NCBI RefSeq assembly: GCF_001895145.1
Contig: NZ_BDIR01000009.1
Span: 1 to 64,000 of the forward strand
DNA from: Arcobacter sp. LA11
GTDB lineage: Bacteria > Campylobacterota > Campylobacteria > Campylobacterales > Arcobacteraceae
Reading direction: 5' to 3'
DNA: 64,000 nt
Of the stretch, positions 18,688 to 28,209 are shown in pieces. The notes under the pieces were generated by a model that saw nothing but the letters and a program-made list of their open reading frames with translations, did not search any database and was not told the origin of the DNA. A program made the translations under genes and the position numbers. The stretch's first letter is position 1; each line of letters begins with the position of its first letter.

Positions 18688-20532
18688 ATGAAAAGAAATA
18701 TTATATTTAATTCAATTATTATGTTGATAATACTTTCTATATCTATTACTCTACTAAGTTTATACAATTTAAGAACATCAGGTATTAAATCAGCTATTCA
18801 TAATGCAGAATCAATTTCAGAAGTAATTAAAAGTGGACTAACAAGCCATATGATGAATGGAAATATGCATGAAGTAGATACTTTTATTCAATCTGTTTCA
18901 AATATGAAAAATGTAGAAAAACTTTGGCTAGTTAGAAATGAACTTTTAAATAAACAAACAAAAAGAGACTCATATAATATCCCAAGAGATAGAATTGACG
19001 AAAAAGTAATTAAAACAGGTGAACTTCAATATGAAATAGATGAAAGTATCACTAAGACATTAGTTCGTGTGAGTATTCCTTATAACGCTGTCCCAGATAA
19101 AGGAATAGATTGTTTAAAATGTCATCAAGTCCAACAAGGCACTACACTTGGTGCTGTTTCATTAGTACTTGATATTAGTACTTTAAAAGAAATTGGAATT
19201 GAATCTCTTTATATCATCACTGGATTGATTTTAGTTACTATAATATTTTTTATAATTTTTAGTAGAAAAGTTTTAAACCCTTACCTTTCACTTTTTAGCA
19301 TATTTAAAAAGAGTATGCATCAAGCTTCTACTGGAAAATTTAAAAAGATTAATCCTCCATCTGGTTTATCTATAGAGATGCTTCATGTTACTGAAGACTA
19401 TAATAATCTTATGATGACATTTGAAGAAACTTCAGGAGATATTGATAAAAAATTACAAGGATTTATTGGATACAAAACTACAAATAAAAATCGTAATCCT
19501 CTTAGTGAATCAAAAGATATTATTAACAATTTATCAAACTTATATCAATTTAAAAAACAAGTCGAATTAGATGATTCTAAAGAAGAGATATATTCAAGAT
19601 TAGCACAAGTTTTTATTAATAAGTTTAATGTAAAAAACTTTACATTTATCGAAATAAATATGCTAACACATAAAATGGAAAAAGTTCAAGATATTGGTAA
19701 TTCTTTTTATTGTGAAAAAACAATGAAAGAGACTCCTGAATTATGTAGAGCAGCTAGAACAAAAAATGATGTTATGTCAATTGACTACCATAATAGCTGT
19801 CCATTTTTTGATAATTCTGAAAAATTTTACTACTGTATAAATCTAGATATTGCAAAAAATTTATATCTTATTATAAATTTTGTTTGTGATACAAGTGAAG
19901 AACTTGAAAAATTAAAAGACAAAACAGTATTTATAAAAAGTTATTTAACTGAAGCTGCACCAGCACTTGAAGTTAAATTGCTTATGAATAAATTAAAAGA
20001 ATCTGCATTTAGAGATGGATTAACTGGTCTTTATAATAGAAAATTCTTAGAAGAAAATTCTAAAAAACTTATTCCTCAAGCACTTCGAGAAGAAATTAAT
20101 ATTGGTGTATTAATGTTGGATATGGATCATTTTAAAGCTGTTAATGATGAATATGGGCATGATATTGGAGATAAAGTATTAAAAGAGCTTGCAAGAATTT
20201 TAACTGAAACAGTAAGAGAGTCAGATATTATTATAAGATATGGTGGAGAAGAATTTATTATTCTTTTAGTAGGTGTTAAAACAGAAGAAGATGCATTAGC
20301 TGTTGCAAATAAAATTGGTAAAAATGTAAGAGAAAATGAAATAGATGTTTATGCAGGTAATAAACTTAAAAAGACAGTAAGTCTTGGATTATCAATGTTT
20401 CCTACTGATTCTAACCTTTTTGATTCAGTTATTAAAAATGCTGATATAGCTCTTTATGAAGCAAAAAACAGTGGTAGAGATAAAGTAATTAGGTTTAAAG
20501 AAGAGCAAGTTTCAAGCGTAGATTTATTTTAA
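18688..20532 (+). CDS. diguanylate cyclase with periplasmic c-type haem motif and GAF-like domain
   Basis: A 614-residue membrane sensor. Helix one (about 5-25) precedes a periplasmic domain of about 140 residues that contains CLKCH (142-146), a c-type haem attachment motif. Helix two is near 170-195. A cytoplasmic GAF-like region (about 290-440) contains several cysteines (YCEKT, LCRAA, SCPFF, YCINL). The GGDEF domain ends the protein with RYGGEEF near residue 520. An RxxD inhibitory site (RESD) lies five residues before GGEEF. It should make c-di-GMP in response to redox state or a haem ligand. It is a single gene followed by a strong terminator. Confidence 0.85.
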   Translation: MKRNIIFNSIIMLIILSISITLLSLYNLRTSGIKSAIHNAESISEVIKSGLTSHMMNGNMHEVDTFIQSVSNMKNVEKLWLVRNELLNKQTKRDSYNIPRDRIDEKVIKTGELQYEIDESITKTLVRVSIPYNAVPDKGIDCLKCHQVQQGTTLGAVSLVLDISTLKEIGIESLYIITGLILVTIIFFIIFSRKVLNPYLSLFSIFKKSMHQASTGKFKKINPPSGLSIEMLHVTEDYNNLMMTFEETSGDIDKKLQGFIGYKTTNKNRNPLSESKDIINNLSNLYQFKKQVELDDSKEEIYSRLAQVFINKFNVKNFTFIEINMLTHKMEKVQDIGNSFYCEKTMKETPELCRAARTKNDVMSIDYHNSCPFFDNSEKFYYCINLDIAKNLYLIINFVCDTSEELEKLKDKTVFIKSYLTEAAPALEVKLLMNKLKESAFRDGLTGLYNRKFLEENSKKLIPQALREEINIGVLMLDMDHFKAVNDEYGHDIGDKVLKELARILTETVRESDIIIRYGGEEFIILLVGVKTEEDALAVANKIGKNVRENEIDVYAGNKLKKTVSLGLSMFPTDSNLFDSVIKNADIALYEAKNSGRDKVIRFKEEQVSSVDLF

Positions 20533-20544
20533 TATTTATACATA

Positions 20545-20582
20545 AAAAAAGGGTAACAAGTTTTCACTTGTTACCCTTTTTT
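20545..20582. terminator. bidirectional rho-independent terminator
   Basis: Perfect 17-base stem (20545-20561 with 20566-20582) and a 4-base loop, flanked by A and T runs. It ends both the diguanylate cyclase gene and the convergent dapD. Confidence 0.93.
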
Positions 20583-20602
20583 ATTAACTTAATAACTAAT
20601 AA

Positions 20603-21790
20603 CTAGTGTAAGTCAGCGTTTAATTTAACTTCTCTAGTTGATCTCATTGCAATTGTTTGACCAGTTGAAGAATTAACTCTAAAGTGAACACCATTTACAC
20701 CTTGGAATTCTACACCTTTCATAGATGTTTTAATTTCTTTATCCGGATTAATCTCTTTAATAGCTGCTACAGCTTTTTCAGAAAGTGTAATTTTAGTTCC
20801 TGGTAAAATTGTTACACCAGCATCTAAGATACAAGAATCACCAATAGCAGTACCTGTACAAGAGTTAGCACCTAATAATGTATTTGCACCAATTGAAACA
20901 GGAACCCCATCAGTACCAGAAAGAACACCAAGAATTGAAGCTCCTCCACCAACATCAGAACCAGCACCAACTACAGCAGAAGAAGAAATTCTACCTTCAA
21001 CCATAACAACACCTTCAGTTCCAGCATTGAAGTTAATATAAGAAGCACCAGGCATTACAGTTGTACCAGCTGCTAATTGAGCACCAAATCTAACTTTAGA
21101 AGTTTCTAAGATTCTTGTATTATCAGCAGGAATTACATGAGATAAGAATCTTGGGAACTTATCAACAAAAGTAATATCAGGATATCTACCAGTTAATTTT
21201 AATGAAATTTCATTCTCTCTTAACCAATCTAACTCTAGAGGCTCATTTCCAATCCATGCACAATTATGTAACTTTCCAAATACACCATCAAGATTTAAAG
21301 ATCTTAATGCAGCTTTACCAGTAGAAAGTGCATATAATTTTAAATAAGCAGATTCTGTTGATTGTGCATTTGTATCTTCAAAAATAAAAACAACTTTATA
21401 ATCATCAGCTGTAAAACCTGAATCAATTGGTAAAGATGCTAATTGAGAAATAACTTGAACATTTCTATGTTCGTCACCTTTTGCTTCTGGAATATACGGT
21501 CTAAATGACTCAATAGCAGAAGTTAAAAACTTATCACTAACTTCACAAACTAATTCTGATTTAGAAGTATCAACTTCAACACCAGCTTCTTTTAAAGCAT
21601 TTAAAAATACTGCTGCACTACCATTGTTTTCATTCCAGTTTACTACAGGAAATGTCGCTTGTAAAATTTTATCAGCGTTTAATTGTCCTCTATCTACTCT
21701 TGCAATACCAAATCCAATTGGATTTCTATACCAAGATTGACCTTGGATATCTTCAACTAATTTTTTAAAATCATCTTTTGTAAAAGCCAT
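20603..21790 (-). CDS. dapD: 2,3,4,5-tetrahydropyridine-2,6-dicarboxylate N-succinyltransferase
   Basis: Succinylates tetrahydrodipicolinate in the lysine/meso-diaminopimelate pathway. The 395-residue protein is the long DapD form found in Campylobacterota. The C-terminal half is a left-handed parallel helix with hexapeptide repeats (VVMVEGRISSSAVVGAGSDV, GANTLLGANSCTGTAIGDSC). Signatures include RFGAQLAAGTTVMPGASYIN and GGGASILGVLSGT. The start follows AAGGAAGAG. It is monocistronic or leads into nothing to its left, because a terminator follows. Confidence 0.95.
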   Translation of the reverse strand: MAFTKDDFKKLVEDIQGQSWYRNPIGFGIARVDRGQLNADKILQATFPVVNWNENNGSAAVFLNALKEAGVEVDTSKSELVCEVSDKFLTSAIESFRPYIPEAKGDEHRNVQVISQLASLPIDSGFTADDYKVVFIFEDTNAQSTESAYLKLYALSTGKAALRSLNLDGVFGKLHNCAWIGNEPLELDWLRENEISLKLTGRYPDITFVDKFPRFLSHVIPADNTRILETSKVRFGAQLAAGTTVMPGASYINFNAGTEGVVMVEGRISSSAVVGAGSDVGGGASILGVLSGTDGVPVSIGANTLLGANSCTGTAIGDSCILDAGVTILPGTKITLSEKAVAAIKEINPDKEIKTSMKGVEFQGVNGVHFRVNSSTGQTIAMRSTREVKLNADLH

Positions 21791-21843
21791 TACTCTTCCT
21801 TAAATTTTTTCGGGATTATACTCTAAATTTATTAAAAATGTAA

Positions 21844-23697
21844 TTAATATGTAGTATCCATATCAATTGTAACCATAGTTGAATCAATACTATGAAGTGC
21901 AACTAACATCTGCTTTATATTATTTGAACGAATAATTATCTCATATCTATATCTATTTGCCATTTTAAATATACCACTTTGTCCAAAACCAACTACTTCT
22001 ATATGGTTATTTTGTCTTAGGATATTAAGATATTTGTCCATTTCATCTTTTACTTTTAAACCATTTGTATGAGCAAATATTATTTTTGCCATCTTTAAAA
22101 AAGGAGGATAAGAAGTATCTTCTCTAAAAATCAATTCACCTTCTAAAAACTCTTCATAGTCACTCTGTTTTAAATAGTAATCAAAGAACTCTTCATTTTG
22201 GGTTTGAATAATAACTTCACCTTCACCTTTTCTACCACTTCGTCCAGCAATTTGTATTAAAAGAGACAAAGCCCGTTCTCTAGCTTTATAAGAGTTCATA
22301 TTTAAAATTGAATCAATACCTAAAACAACTGCAAGTTTTACATTATGATAATCATGTCCTTTTGAAAGCATCTGTGTTCCAACAAGTATATCAATCTTAT
22401 TTTTATTAAAATCATTTAAAACACTTTTTAATTTAGCATCTGTTTTAATTTCATCCCTATCAAATCTTTTTATATTCTTTTGGGGGAATAATTCATTTAA
22501 TTGTGTTTCAATTTCAGCTGTACCTACTCTTAGATTATGGATAATTCCTGTATTACAAGAAGGACAAAATTCGGGTATTTTTGTAGTCCAGCCACAATAG
22601 TGACACTTCAAAGCTCTATCATTTTTATGTAAACTCATCGAAACTGAACAGTAAGGACATTGAACTGACTTACCACAACTAGTACAAATTTGGTATTTGA
22701 AATTTGCACGCGTTGGTAGAAATATAATTACTTGTGCATTATTATTTAAAACTTCTCTTATTTTATTCAAAACTTTTGAAGATAAATCTTGTGATGAATC
22801 ATCAAAAACTATTTTTTTAGTTGTATCAAAAAAAGTTTCATTTAATCTATAATATGGAAGTTTTTGAAAAGAAGATATAGAAGCCGTTGCACTTCCTAAA
22901 ATTAGTCTAATATTATATTTTTTCGCAATATAAAGACTTAAATCTTTTGCATGATATCTTGGTTTACTATCACTTTTATACGATTCATCATGCTCTTCAT
23001 CTACAACTATAAGTTCTAAATTCTTTAAAGGAAGGAAAAGAGCAGATCTAGCCCCTGCAACGAGTTTTATTCTTCCACTGTATATTCCCTCTAAAATCTC
23101 TTCTTTCTTCTTTTTAGTTACCTTAGAATGCCAAATAGCAACTGAAGTTGAAAATACTTTTTCTAATCTTTTTTGCATTTGAGGGGTTAAAGATATTTCT
23201 GGCATCAATAAAATTGCACTGCCACCACTATTTAATATTTTTTCTATTGTTTTAATATAAATTTCTGTCTTACCACTACCTGTGTTAGCAAAAAGTAAAG
23301 CCTGTTTTTTCTCTTCTAAAAAATCATATGCTTTATTTTGTTCAGATGATAATTTAATTTCTGACTGAAACTCAACTTCATCTGTATTTTCTATTATCTC
23401 TTTATTATAAGGAATAAAGGTACCTATAGCTTCCCCAAAAGAACAAACATAGTATTGGGATATAAAAGTGGCTAGTTCTAGCATTTTATTATCAAAATAA
23501 AAACTACTTATTTCATCGATTTTTACACATTTAAAATCTGGTTTTTCAACCTCTTTTATAATAACTGCATCTGAAAGTTTCTTTCTATTTCTAAGTTTTA
23601 CAAATACTTTAGAACCTATATCAATTTTTGCATCATATTCATATGTTAAAGGATTTAAAGGGGATTTTAATAAAGAGACTTCGTAATAATATTTCAT
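21844..23697 (-). CDS. priA: primosomal replication helicase PriA
   Basis: 3'-5' DNA helicase that reloads the replisome at stalled forks. In 617 residues: an N-terminal DNA-binding part (YYEVSLLKSPLNPLTYEY), Walker A ANTGSGKTEIY near residue 138, DEEH box VVDEEHDESYKSD, and PriA zinc-binding cysteines near 335-385 (CTSCGKSVQCPYC, CHYCGW, CPSCN). Helicase motifs LVGTQMLSKGHDY and QIAGRSGRKGEG follow. It is shorter than E. coli PriA (732) but normal for this phylum. Its start overlaps the pseudopilin stop by four bases. Confidence 0.96.
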   Translation of the reverse strand: MKYYYEVSLLKSPLNPLTYEYDAKIDIGSKVFVKLRNRKKLSDAVIIKEVEKPDFKCVKIDEISSFYFDNKMLELATFISQYYVCSFGEAIGTFIPYNKEIIENTDEVEFQSEIKLSSEQNKAYDFLEEKKQALLFANTGSGKTEIYIKTIEKILNSGGSAILLMPEISLTPQMQKRLEKVFSTSVAIWHSKVTKKKKEEILEGIYSGRIKLVAGARSALFLPLKNLELIVVDEEHDESYKSDSKPRYHAKDLSLYIAKKYNIRLILGSATASISSFQKLPYYRLNETFFDTTKKIVFDDSSQDLSSKVLNKIREVLNNNAQVIIFLPTRANFKYQICTSCGKSVQCPYCSVSMSLHKNDRALKCHYCGWTTKIPEFCPSCNTGIIHNLRVGTAEIETQLNELFPQKNIKRFDRDEIKTDAKLKSVLNDFNKNKIDILVGTQMLSKGHDYHNVKLAVVLGIDSILNMNSYKARERALSLLIQIAGRSGRKGEGEVIIQTQNEEFFDYYLKQSDYEEFLEGELIFREDTSYPPFLKMAKIIFAHTNGLKVKDEMDKYLNILRQNNHIEVVGFGQSGIFKMANRYRYEIIIRSNNIKQMLVALHSIDSTMVTIDMDTTY

Positions 23698-24125
23698 TCA
23701 TACTCTTTACAAAGTTTTATATCACTTTTACAAATAAAAGAATCATTTTCAAATTTAAACTCCAAAAAAGTACTACTATTTAAATAAACAATATACTCTG
23801 AAGATGTTTTTTTAATCCAACTACCTATAACTTTATGATTCATAGAAGTTGAAACTAAAGGAAAATTTAAAATATCTTTAAAAAGTAAACTTTTATTACT
23901 ATTTATTTGAGCATTATCCAAAATAACTACTGCGTCATTTCCTAGTAATATTTTTTTTGTTTTATATTTTGCTATAGAATTTCTTATTAAAGCTATTTCC
24001 GATTTAACTTTTGTTTTTAGAGAAGAGTCAATAGAATTATTTACTTTTGAAACAATAAAACTTGTTAAAATTGAAAGAATAACTAAAACTACAATTAGCT
24101 CAAACAAAGAAAATGCACTTTTCAT
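23694..24125 (-). CDS. type IV pilin-like / pseudopilin protein
   Basis: A 143-residue protein with a prepilin-type N-terminus: MKSAFSLFELIVVLVILSIL. This has the short leader ending before a Phe-Ser-Leu start, Glu at position +5, and a hydrophobic helix. It would be cleaved by a prepilin peptidase and take part in a type II secretion or type IV pilus-like fibre. The rest is poorly conserved. It stands alone between priA and a zapA-like gene, with no other pilus gene nearby. Confidence 0.8.
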   Translation of the reverse strand: MKSAFSLFELIVVLVILSILTSFIVSKVNNSIDSSLKTKVKSEIALIRNSIAKYKTKKILLGNDAVVILDNAQINSNKSLLFKDILNFPLVSTSMNHKVIGSWIKKTSSEYIVYLNSSTFLEFKFENDSFICKSDIKLCKEYE

Positions 24126-24132
24126 AATATCG

Positions 24133-24342
24133 TTATATTTTAGGAATTTTATCTGAGATTATTTCTAAGTCTTCTTTAAATTGTGTAAACTCTTGTGAGA
24201 TTCTTATAAATGCAGCAAGTAACTCTTTTGTATCAACATTTTTATCAGTGGGAAGATAACGAGTCATCTCTTTTTTTAAAGACTCCTCTACATTAATGGT
24301 ATAGGCCATATTATTTATGTGAAACGTCAATTTATTTTCCAC
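24133..24342 (-). CDS. ZapA-like cell division protein
   Basis: A 69-residue protein whose N-terminus (KLTFHINNMAYTINVEES) matches the beta-hairpin of ZapA, the FtsZ-ring cross-linker. It ends in a helical tail. It is shorter than E. coli ZapA (109) but typical for the small campylobacterial form. It overlaps the preceding coiled-coil gene by 11 bases, and that gene resembles ZapB, so the pair makes sense as Z-ring accessory proteins. The assignment is by pattern, not by a catalytic motif. Confidence 0.65.
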   Translation of the reverse strand: MENKLTFHINNMAYTINVEESLKKEMTRYLPTDKNVDTKELLAAFIRISQEFTQFKEDLEIISDKIPKI

Positions 24343-24535
24343 GTCTTTGTGCCTCTAGTAAAGTTAAGCTACTATCTATTTTTAAAAGCATATCTTGATT
24401 ATTTCTTTCTAATTCATCATTTGTATTTTTTAAATCATCTAAGTCTTGGCGTAAATTTTCATTCTCTTTTTTTATGAGTTCATATTCACGTATTAATTTT
24501 TCAATTTTTGTATTTAACTTTTCAATGATTTCCAT
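24332..24535 (-). CDS. small coiled-coil protein, ZapB-like
   Basis: A 67-residue protein that is almost wholly coiled coil (EKLIREYELIKKENENLRQD, then NTNDELERNNQDML). Length and composition match ZapB/DUF904-type septal proteins. I chose ATG 24535; a TTG 18 bases further upstream is in frame but unsupported. There is no clear ribosome site, and TAGAAT sits seven bases before the ATG, so the transcript may be leaderless. Confidence 0.6.
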   Translation of the reverse strand: MEIIEKLNTKIEKLIREYELIKKENENLRQDLDDLKNTNDELERNNQDMLLKIDSSLTLLEAQRRGK

Positions 24536-24593
24536 GGCTACTATTCTACCCAATTTAACCTAGTAATATTATTTAATTTTTTAATTTAAATAA

Positions 24594-24998
24594 TTATTTA
24601 TCATCAATAAAGAGTTTTCCTTGTTGATAAAGTGCTGCTACAGCCTTTCCCCATTGAGAATAAAAGTCCATATCTTTATTAGAAAAAGCAAAAGCATCAT
24701 TGATTTGATTTATTAATGTTCTCTCTTTTAAATCAAATTTATCATCTGCGTGTATTAATATCATTAATTCTAAAATAACAATCTTTTTACTCTTTTTAGA
24801 TTTAAAATCTTTTAAAGTTTCAGAAAGTGAAAATCCGTCATTCTCAAAAGCATCATCATTTTCAATACCCATTTCAGCACAGTATTCTAAAATAATCTCT
24901 TGCTCTTTTTCTCCATATTCATTATCAATTCTAGCTAAATAGTGTGCAAGCTGTAAAAAAGAGAATTTCTCCCTTGGTTGTAGTTTCATTAAAAGCAT
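24594..24998 (-). CDS. TerB-like domain protein
   Basis: A 134-residue, fully helical, acidic cytoplasmic protein. The stretches LAHYLARIDNEYGEKEQEII and LMILIHADDKFDLKERTLI resemble the paired helices of TerB/DjlA-type domains, which carry Asp and Glu in a possible metal site. TerB proteins were first linked to tellurite resistance, but this single-domain form has no known role. AGGAATAAT before ATG 24998 supports the start. Neighbours give no functional clue. Confidence 0.65.
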   Translation of the reverse strand: MLLMKLQPREKFSFLQLAHYLARIDNEYGEKEQEIILEYCAEMGIENDDAFENDGFSLSETLKDFKSKKSKKIVILELMILIHADDKFDLKERTLINQINDAFAFSNKDMDFYSQWGKAVAALYQQGKLFIDDK

Positions 24999-25072
24999 AT
25001 TATTCCTATATATATTTGTATGTATTTATAAAAGGAATTATAATGTAAAAAAGTTAATCATTTATAAATAAA

Positions 25073-25708
25073 CTATGCCCAACCGGGAAATAACTTTATT
25101 AATCCACTAGCCATAAACTCAACAGCAATAGCTGCAAGAATAAGTCCCATTATTCTTGAAATTACATTTATACCTATAAGTCCAAGTTTTTCAGAAAAAT
25201 ATGCAGCTGCTTTTAAAAAAATATATATATTTAAAATCAGTACTATTACTATTAAACTCATCATCAACAAATGTCCAATACCTGAAGCATAATGAGAAAA
25301 AACTATAACAGTAGAAATAGCACCAGGACCCATAATAAGAGGAATAGCTAAAGGAATCATAGCTAAGTCTTTTGTAGATACCTTAGCCTCTTCTAGTTCT
25401 TCAGGAGTTTGTTTAGCTCCTGGAATTTTTGCATTTATCATATTTATTGCTAAAGTTAAAAGAAGAATACCTCCTGCAACTCTAAAAGCAGCAATTGAAA
25501 TATTAAAAAAATCTAGAATTGCATTTCCTATCCATACTGAACAAAGTGCAATAACAAGTGCATACAAAGAAGAATTCTTTGCTAATTGGTTTTTTTCAAG
25601 TTTACTTTTATTTGAGGTTAAATTTACAAAAATAGGTAGTGCAGAAAAGGGCCCCATAATAGCAAGGACCCCTAAAAATACTTTTATGTATTCTTCTAAA
25701 GGAAGCAA
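25073..25708 (-). CDS. MarC-family integral membrane protein
   Basis: A 211-residue membrane protein with six predicted helices. Family blocks are LAIMGPFSALPIFVNLT near residue 16, GGILLLTLAINMI near 79, and AMIPLAIPLIMGPGAIST near 114, characteristic of MarC/UPF0056. The transport substrate is unknown; the old multiple-antibiotic-resistance link was not upheld. The frame begins with TTG at 25708, six bases after the livF stop, and the first ATG lies inside helix one. It probably belongs to the liv transcript. Confidence 0.82.
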   Translation of the reverse strand: MLPLEEYIKVFLGVLAIMGPFSALPIFVNLTSNKSKLEKNQLAKNSSLYALVIALCSVWIGNAILDFFNISIAAFRVAGGILLLTLAINMINAKIPGAKQTPEELEEAKVSTKDLAMIPLAIPLIMGPGAISTVIVFSHYASGIGHLLMMSLIVIVLILNIYIFLKAAAYFSEKLGLIGINVISRIMGLILAAIAVEFMASGLIKLFPGWA

Positions 25709-25714
25709 AATAAA

Positions 25715-26410
25715 TTACCCGCCTAAATATTTTTTTCTTATTTCATCAGAGTCTATTAAGTTAGAAGCTTTATCTTCCAAAGCAATTTCTCCATTTTCTA
25801 AAACATATGCATAATCAGAGATTTCAAGTGCAGCAAAGGCATTTTGTTCTACAAGTAAAATTGTAATACCCTCTTCTCTAAGCTTTGTAATAATTTCAAA
25901 AAGTTCACCAACAATTTTAGGAGCAAGTCCTAAAGAAGGTTCATCAAGCATTAGAAGTTTTGGAGAACTCATAAGTGCTCTAGCAATTGCAAGCATTTGT
26001 TGCTCACCTCCACTCATAGTACCACCAAGTTGTCCTTTTTTTGCAATAAGTCTAGGGAAAAGTTTAAACATTCTTTCTTGTAGTTCTTCATATTTTTCGC
26101 CATTATTAAAAGCACCCATTCTCATGTTTTCTTCAATTGTTAAGTTTTGAAATACTCTTCTACCTTCAGGAACTAAAGAGATACCTTCTTGAATAATATT
26201 ATGTGTTTTAAGTTTTGAAATTGTTTTATCTTTAAAATGAATATCACCAGTTTTTTTAACATCATTTACAATTGATTGTAAAGTTGAAGTCTTTCCTGCT
26301 CCATTTGATCCAATTAAAGATACTATTTGACCTTCTTCAACATCAATATTTACGCCTTTTACAGCTTTAATTAATCCATAATATACTTCTAAATTTCTAA
26401 TTTTAAGCAT
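25715..26410 (-). CDS. livF: branched-chain amino acid ABC transporter ATP-binding protein LivF
   Basis: Second ATPase of the high-affinity leucine/isoleucine/valine importer. Walker A SNGAGKTSTL, EGRRVFQNLTIEENM, signature MSGGEQQMLAIARALM, Walker B LLMLDEPSLGLAP and the switch region LLVEQNA are all LivF-like. I set the start at ATG 26410, eight bases after GGAG and overlapping the livG end by eight bases. An in-frame TTG upstream would include the ribosome site in the coding region. Confidence 0.93.
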   Translation of the reverse strand: MLKIRNLEVYYGLIKAVKGVNIDVEEGQIVSLIGSNGAGKTSTLQSIVNDVKKTGDIHFKDKTISKLKTHNIIQEGISLVPEGRRVFQNLTIEENMRMGAFNNGEKYEELQERMFKLFPRLIAKKGQLGGTMSGGEQQMLAIARALMSSPKLLMLDEPSLGLAPKIVGELFEIITKLREEGITILLVEQNAFAALEISDYAYVLENGEIALEDKASNLIDSDEIRKKYLGG

Positions 26411-27170
26411 GTTTAAAATCTCCAAGGTAAGCTTTTATAACTTCTTCATCTTTAATTGCATCTTTAATATCACCTTCAAAGATTGTTTTTCCATAATCTA
26501 AAACCATAACTCTATCACATAATTTATTTACAAATTTCATATCATGTTCAATAAGTAAAATTGTTACATCAAACTCATCTCTAATCTTAAAGAAAAGTTC
26601 TGCTAATTCATGAGTTTCTTGTGGATTCATACCTGCAGCTGGCTCATCTAAAAGTAAAAGTTGAGGATTTGCTGCCAAGGCTCTTGCAATCTCTACTTTT
26701 CTTTGCTGTCCATAAGATAATGAAGTTGCTAATTCATCAGCATATTCAGCTATTCCTAAAACTCCCATAATCTCAAAAGCTCTAGCTCTTACTCTTTTTT
26801 CTTCTTTAAAAAATCTAGGAAGTCTAAATACTGCTTCTAAATATGTATATGTTGCTTGATAATCAAAGCCAATTAAAACATTGTCTAATACTGTCATTGA
26901 TTCAAAAAGTCTAATATTCTGGAATGTTCTTGCAATACCTCTATGAACAATTTTATGAGGTTTTATACCATTAATTGTTTGTCCATGGAATTTAATAGAG
27001 CCCTCTGTTGGTTCATAATTTCCAGTAATAATATTAAACATTGTAGTCTTACCGGCTCCATTAGGACCAATAAGACCATAAATCTCTTTTGAATTTACAT
27101 GAAATGATGTATCATTAATAGCAGTTACTCCACCAAATTTCTTAGTTACATTACATACTTCTAATATCAT
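26403..27170 (-). CDS. livG: branched-chain amino acid ABC transporter ATP-binding protein LivG
   Basis: First ATPase of the Liv importer, 255 residues. Walker A IGPNGAGKTTMFNIITG, the LivG-specific GIARTFQNIRLFESMTVLDN, signature SYGQQRKVEIARALA, and LLLDEPAAGMNPQE with the following HDMKFV are present. It overlaps livM upstream by four bases and livF downstream by eight, as is usual in liv operons. Confidence 0.95.
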   Translation of the reverse strand: MILEVCNVTKKFGGVTAINDTSFHVNSKEIYGLIGPNGAGKTTMFNIITGNYEPTEGSIKFHGQTINGIKPHKIVHRGIARTFQNIRLFESMTVLDNVLIGFDYQATYTYLEAVFRLPRFFKEEKRVRARAFEIMGVLGIAEYADELATSLSYGQQRKVEIARALAANPQLLLLDEPAAGMNPQETHELAELFFKIRDEFDVTILLIEHDMKFVNKLCDRVMVLDYGKTIFEGDIKDAIKDEEVIKAYLGDFKHA

Positions 27171-28207
27171 TTCTTAGCCCTTTTCTTTTTAAAGAAATCT
27201 TTTAACTCTTTCTTACCTGTTAACCCTTCTCTTGCAAATAACATTACAACAATTAAAATTAGTGAGAATACAACCATTCTCATCCCTGGTAAGGCTTCTG
27301 TTTCAAATCCAAAAATATTCATAGGCTCATCTAAGAATCTCATCATTTCTAGTCCTGCCATAACAAATACTGTACCTAAAATTGCTCCTGTTGTAGATCC
27401 TAGACCACCAAGAACGATGATAATTAATAGTTGGAAGGTTAAGAAGAATGTAAATAAGTCTGGAGAAATTGATGTTAATAAAGCAGCAAGTAATCCCCCA
27501 CCTACTCCTTCAAAGAATGCTGAAGTTGTAAATGCATAAGTTTTGATTTTGAATGTATTAACACCCATTGCAGTAGCTGCATCTTCATCATCTCTTACTG
27601 CTTTCATAGCTCTTCCATATTTAGAATAAATAATATTTAAAATAGCAAGAACTGTAAAGATTGCGACACCACCTGTCCAATAAAGATTTGAAAACTCTGG
27701 AATATCATTAATACCTAAAGAACCATTTGTAATTTGTGGATTATTAATAGCTAAAATTTTGATAATAAAACCAAAACCTAAAGTAACAATTGCTAAATAA
27801 TCTCCTCTAACTCTAAATACAGGAAAAGATAATGCTAATGCAACTAAAGCTGAAAAAACACCAGCAATTAATAAAGCCCAAGCAAAATCTGCTTGCATTG
27901 CAAGAACCCACGCAGATGGATCTTCAATATCATATTGATAAAGCATTGTATCAGCATCAACAATTAAAATAGCCGTAACATATGCACCTATTGCAACAAA
28001 CCCATTAGGCTCAAGTGAAAACTGACCAGTAACACCATTAATTAAGTTGTAAGAAACTGCAAGAATAATGAAAATAGCAACATTATTTATAATTCTTATA
28101 GTATATTCATCAAAAGTAGCTTGTGCAAACCATGTAAACCAAATAGCTAATACAATCAAAGATAAATTTATAATTCTATCTTTTGTAAATATTTTATCTT
28201 CAATCAT
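27167..28207 (-). CDS. livM: branched-chain amino acid ABC transporter permease LivM
   Basis: Membrane permease of the Liv importer, 346 residues with about ten helices. Typical stretches are SLEPNGFVAIGAYVTAIL near residue 67, LAIVTLGFGFIIKI, RAMKAVRDDEDAATAMGVN (the cytoplasmic coupling loop that touches the ATPase), and IIVLGGLGSTTGAILGT. The C-terminus is basic (KKELKDFFKKKRAKK). It is two bases downstream of livH. Confidence 0.95.
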   Translation of the reverse strand: MIEDKIFTKDRIINLSLIVLAIWFTWFAQATFDEYTIRIINNVAIFIILAVSYNLINGVTGQFSLEPNGFVAIGAYVTAILIVDADTMLYQYDIEDPSAWVLAMQADFAWALLIAGVFSALVALALSFPVFRVRGDYLAIVTLGFGFIIKILAINNPQITNGSLGINDIPEFSNLYWTGGVAIFTVLAILNIIYSKYGRAMKAVRDDEDAATAMGVNTFKIKTYAFTTSAFFEGVGGGLLAALLTSISPDLFTFFLTFQLLIIIVLGGLGSTTGAILGTVFVMAGLEMMRFLDEPMNIFGFETEALPGMRMVVFSLILIVVMLFAREGLTGKKELKDFFKKKRAKK

Positions 28208-28209
28208 CT

